64,000 nucleotides of DNA, from positions 1-64,000 of the forward strand of contig NZ_CAJHOF010000002.1 of the NCBI RefSeq assembly GCF_905120465.1, given 5' to 3'. The notes beneath the pieces are model-generated. The model saw nothing but the letters and a program-made list of their open reading frames with translations. It had not been told where the DNA came from and made no database searches. Source of the stretch: Campylobacter majalis (GTDB lineage Bacteria > Campylobacterota > Campylobacteria > Campylobacterales > Campylobacteraceae). This document shows positions 63,310 to 64,000 of the stretch, in pieces. A program made the position numbers and the translations under genes. Each line of letters starts with the position of its first letter. Positions within the stretch are counted from its first letter, which is position 1.

Positions 63310-64000
63310 TTAATCAAATATTAAAAATGGCACTTGTAAAACATTTCTTATAATCTTAAATGGAGCCAAAAGCGTATCTTGTAGGACTTGAGTTTCGTAT
63401 TTTGGCTCACTCATTGTGCCACGAATTTTAATGAGTGTTGAAAATGTGCGATCCTTGCCTAAAATTATCTGATTTATAAGTGGTATGTTTGAGATGATAC
63501 CACTAGCTTCTTTTAAAAATTCAAGCTCTAAGTTGATGTTAATCTCTCCGGTTTTTATATCTATTTCTCCACTTCCTAGTATGTCAGCACTGCTACCTGA
63601 TATCTTAATCGCTATAAATTTAAGCACATTTTTATTTTTTTCAAATAATATTTTGCCATTTTTTGCTGTAAAGCCGTTGCTATTAAAATCTGGTGTTTTC
63701 AAGGAAAGAAGAGTTGGTATAGAATCAATAAAACTAAGTAGTTTTTGATAAAAAGTATAGTCTGTAAAATATGTATCATAAAAGCGAACTTCGCCTTTAA
63801 AATTATCAACCAATCCTACAACTTTTGCCTTAAATTTTCCGCCACTAAAGCTTTGTTTATTTAAAAATTGATTTATATACTCTCCGCTTATATCGCGCAC
63901 TTCTAGATTTATGTGCTTATCAATTTTACTAAAATTTATCCTTCCGCCATCAGTATTTGAGCCAAATTTTATCTGCTTTGGAGCAATTAATACTTCGTAA
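63310..64000 (-). CDS. AsmA/YhdP-like protein, C-terminal part (runs off the window)
   Basis: The frame is open from the window edge, before the internal ATG at 63900, to the stop at 63310, giving about 229 C-terminal residues. It shows AsmA_2/DUF3971-type beta-rich patterns (DILGSGEIDIKTGEINI; PLINQIILGKD; IRGTMSEPKYE) and ends APFKIIRNVLQVPFLIFD. Such proteins span the periplasm and are linked to lipid transport between membranes. The N-terminus lies outside the window. Confidence 0.65.
   Translation of the reverse strand, partial: YEVLIAPKQIKFGSNTDGGRINFSKIDKHINLEVRDISGEYINQFLNKQSFSGGKFKAKVVGLVDNFKGEVRFYDTYFTDYTFYQKLLSFIDSIPTLLSLKTPDFNSNGFTAKNGKILFEKNKNVLKFIAIKISGSSADILGSGEIDIKTGEININLELEFLKEASGIISNIPLINQIILGKDRTFSTLIKIRGTMSEPKYETQVLQDTLLAPFKIIRNVLQVPFLIFD

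Noticed and set aside
1-64000. CRISPR arrays, rRNA operons, insertion sequences with terminal inverted repeats.
   Set aside because: None was seen: no regularly spaced 25-40 base repeats, no rRNA-like sequence and no transposase motifs.

Overview
The window is AT-rich epsilonproteobacterial chromosome, most likely a Campylobacter other than C. jejuni. The basis is gene content and order recalled from that genus: rpmH-rnpA-yidD-yidC-jag-mnmE beside a family 4 uracil-DNA glycosylase and a YbgC thioesterase, cmoB next to a Cj0977-like hot-dog protein, a Pgp2-type peptidoglycan carboxypeptidase, and a Zot-encoding filamentous prophage. All family calls come from motif recognition by eye; no search was run.

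Layout. (1) 1-9641: an apparently complete filamentous (inovirus) prophage in the 3' end of tRNA-Ser(GCU), bounded by a 25-bp direct repeat. It holds a type I toxin-antitoxin-like locus, an Mrr-like nuclease plus repressor on the minus strand, then a plus-strand run: ssDNA-binding-like protein, major coat protein, small membrane proteins, a structured origin-like region, pIII-like and pVI-like proteins, Zot/pI ATPase, pIV-like secretin, HUH replication protein and tyrosine integrase. (2) 9709-23855: core genes, including a copper-delivery operon (PCuAC/YtkA-like/SCO1), pgp2, alr, pyrF, a pair of degenerate signalling proteins, uvrC, a DUF721 protein, a small lipoprotein, an NhaD antiporter and guaA. 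(3) 23844-39692: a foreign island in the 3' end of guaA with Firmicutes-type genes. Its mobility genes (integrase, primase-helicase, mobC, relaxase) are all pseudogenes. Its cargo is a tight operon: small XRE regulator, type III methyltransferase (mod), type III restriction subunit (res, with one premature TGA), and a 1255-residue membrane-associated YobI-like P-loop NTPase. A decayed AlbA_2/Schlafen-type ATPase gene follows. (4) 39693-64000: core genes: Cj0977-like/cmoB/lipoprotein, a Tat-exported transglutaminase-like protein with MerT/MerP-like proteins and a dipeptidase, BCCT and NSS transporters, a Ste24-like protease, prmC, paired SMR transporters, a split ThrE exporter, the rpmH-to-argH block and the C-terminal part of an AsmA-like protein.

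How the parts may work together. The prophage has every module an Ff-like phage needs for replication, extrusion and integration, and its minus-strand operon could give the lysogen immunity plus a restriction-like nuclease. In the guaA island, decay has hit transfer genes but left mod and the NTPase open over 5.7 kb, which suggests selection for the cargo. The regulator-mod-res-NTPase operon is the best candidate here for a little-described defence system. In the present state it looks methylation-competent, but the Res reading frame stops before the nuclease E-x-K motif.
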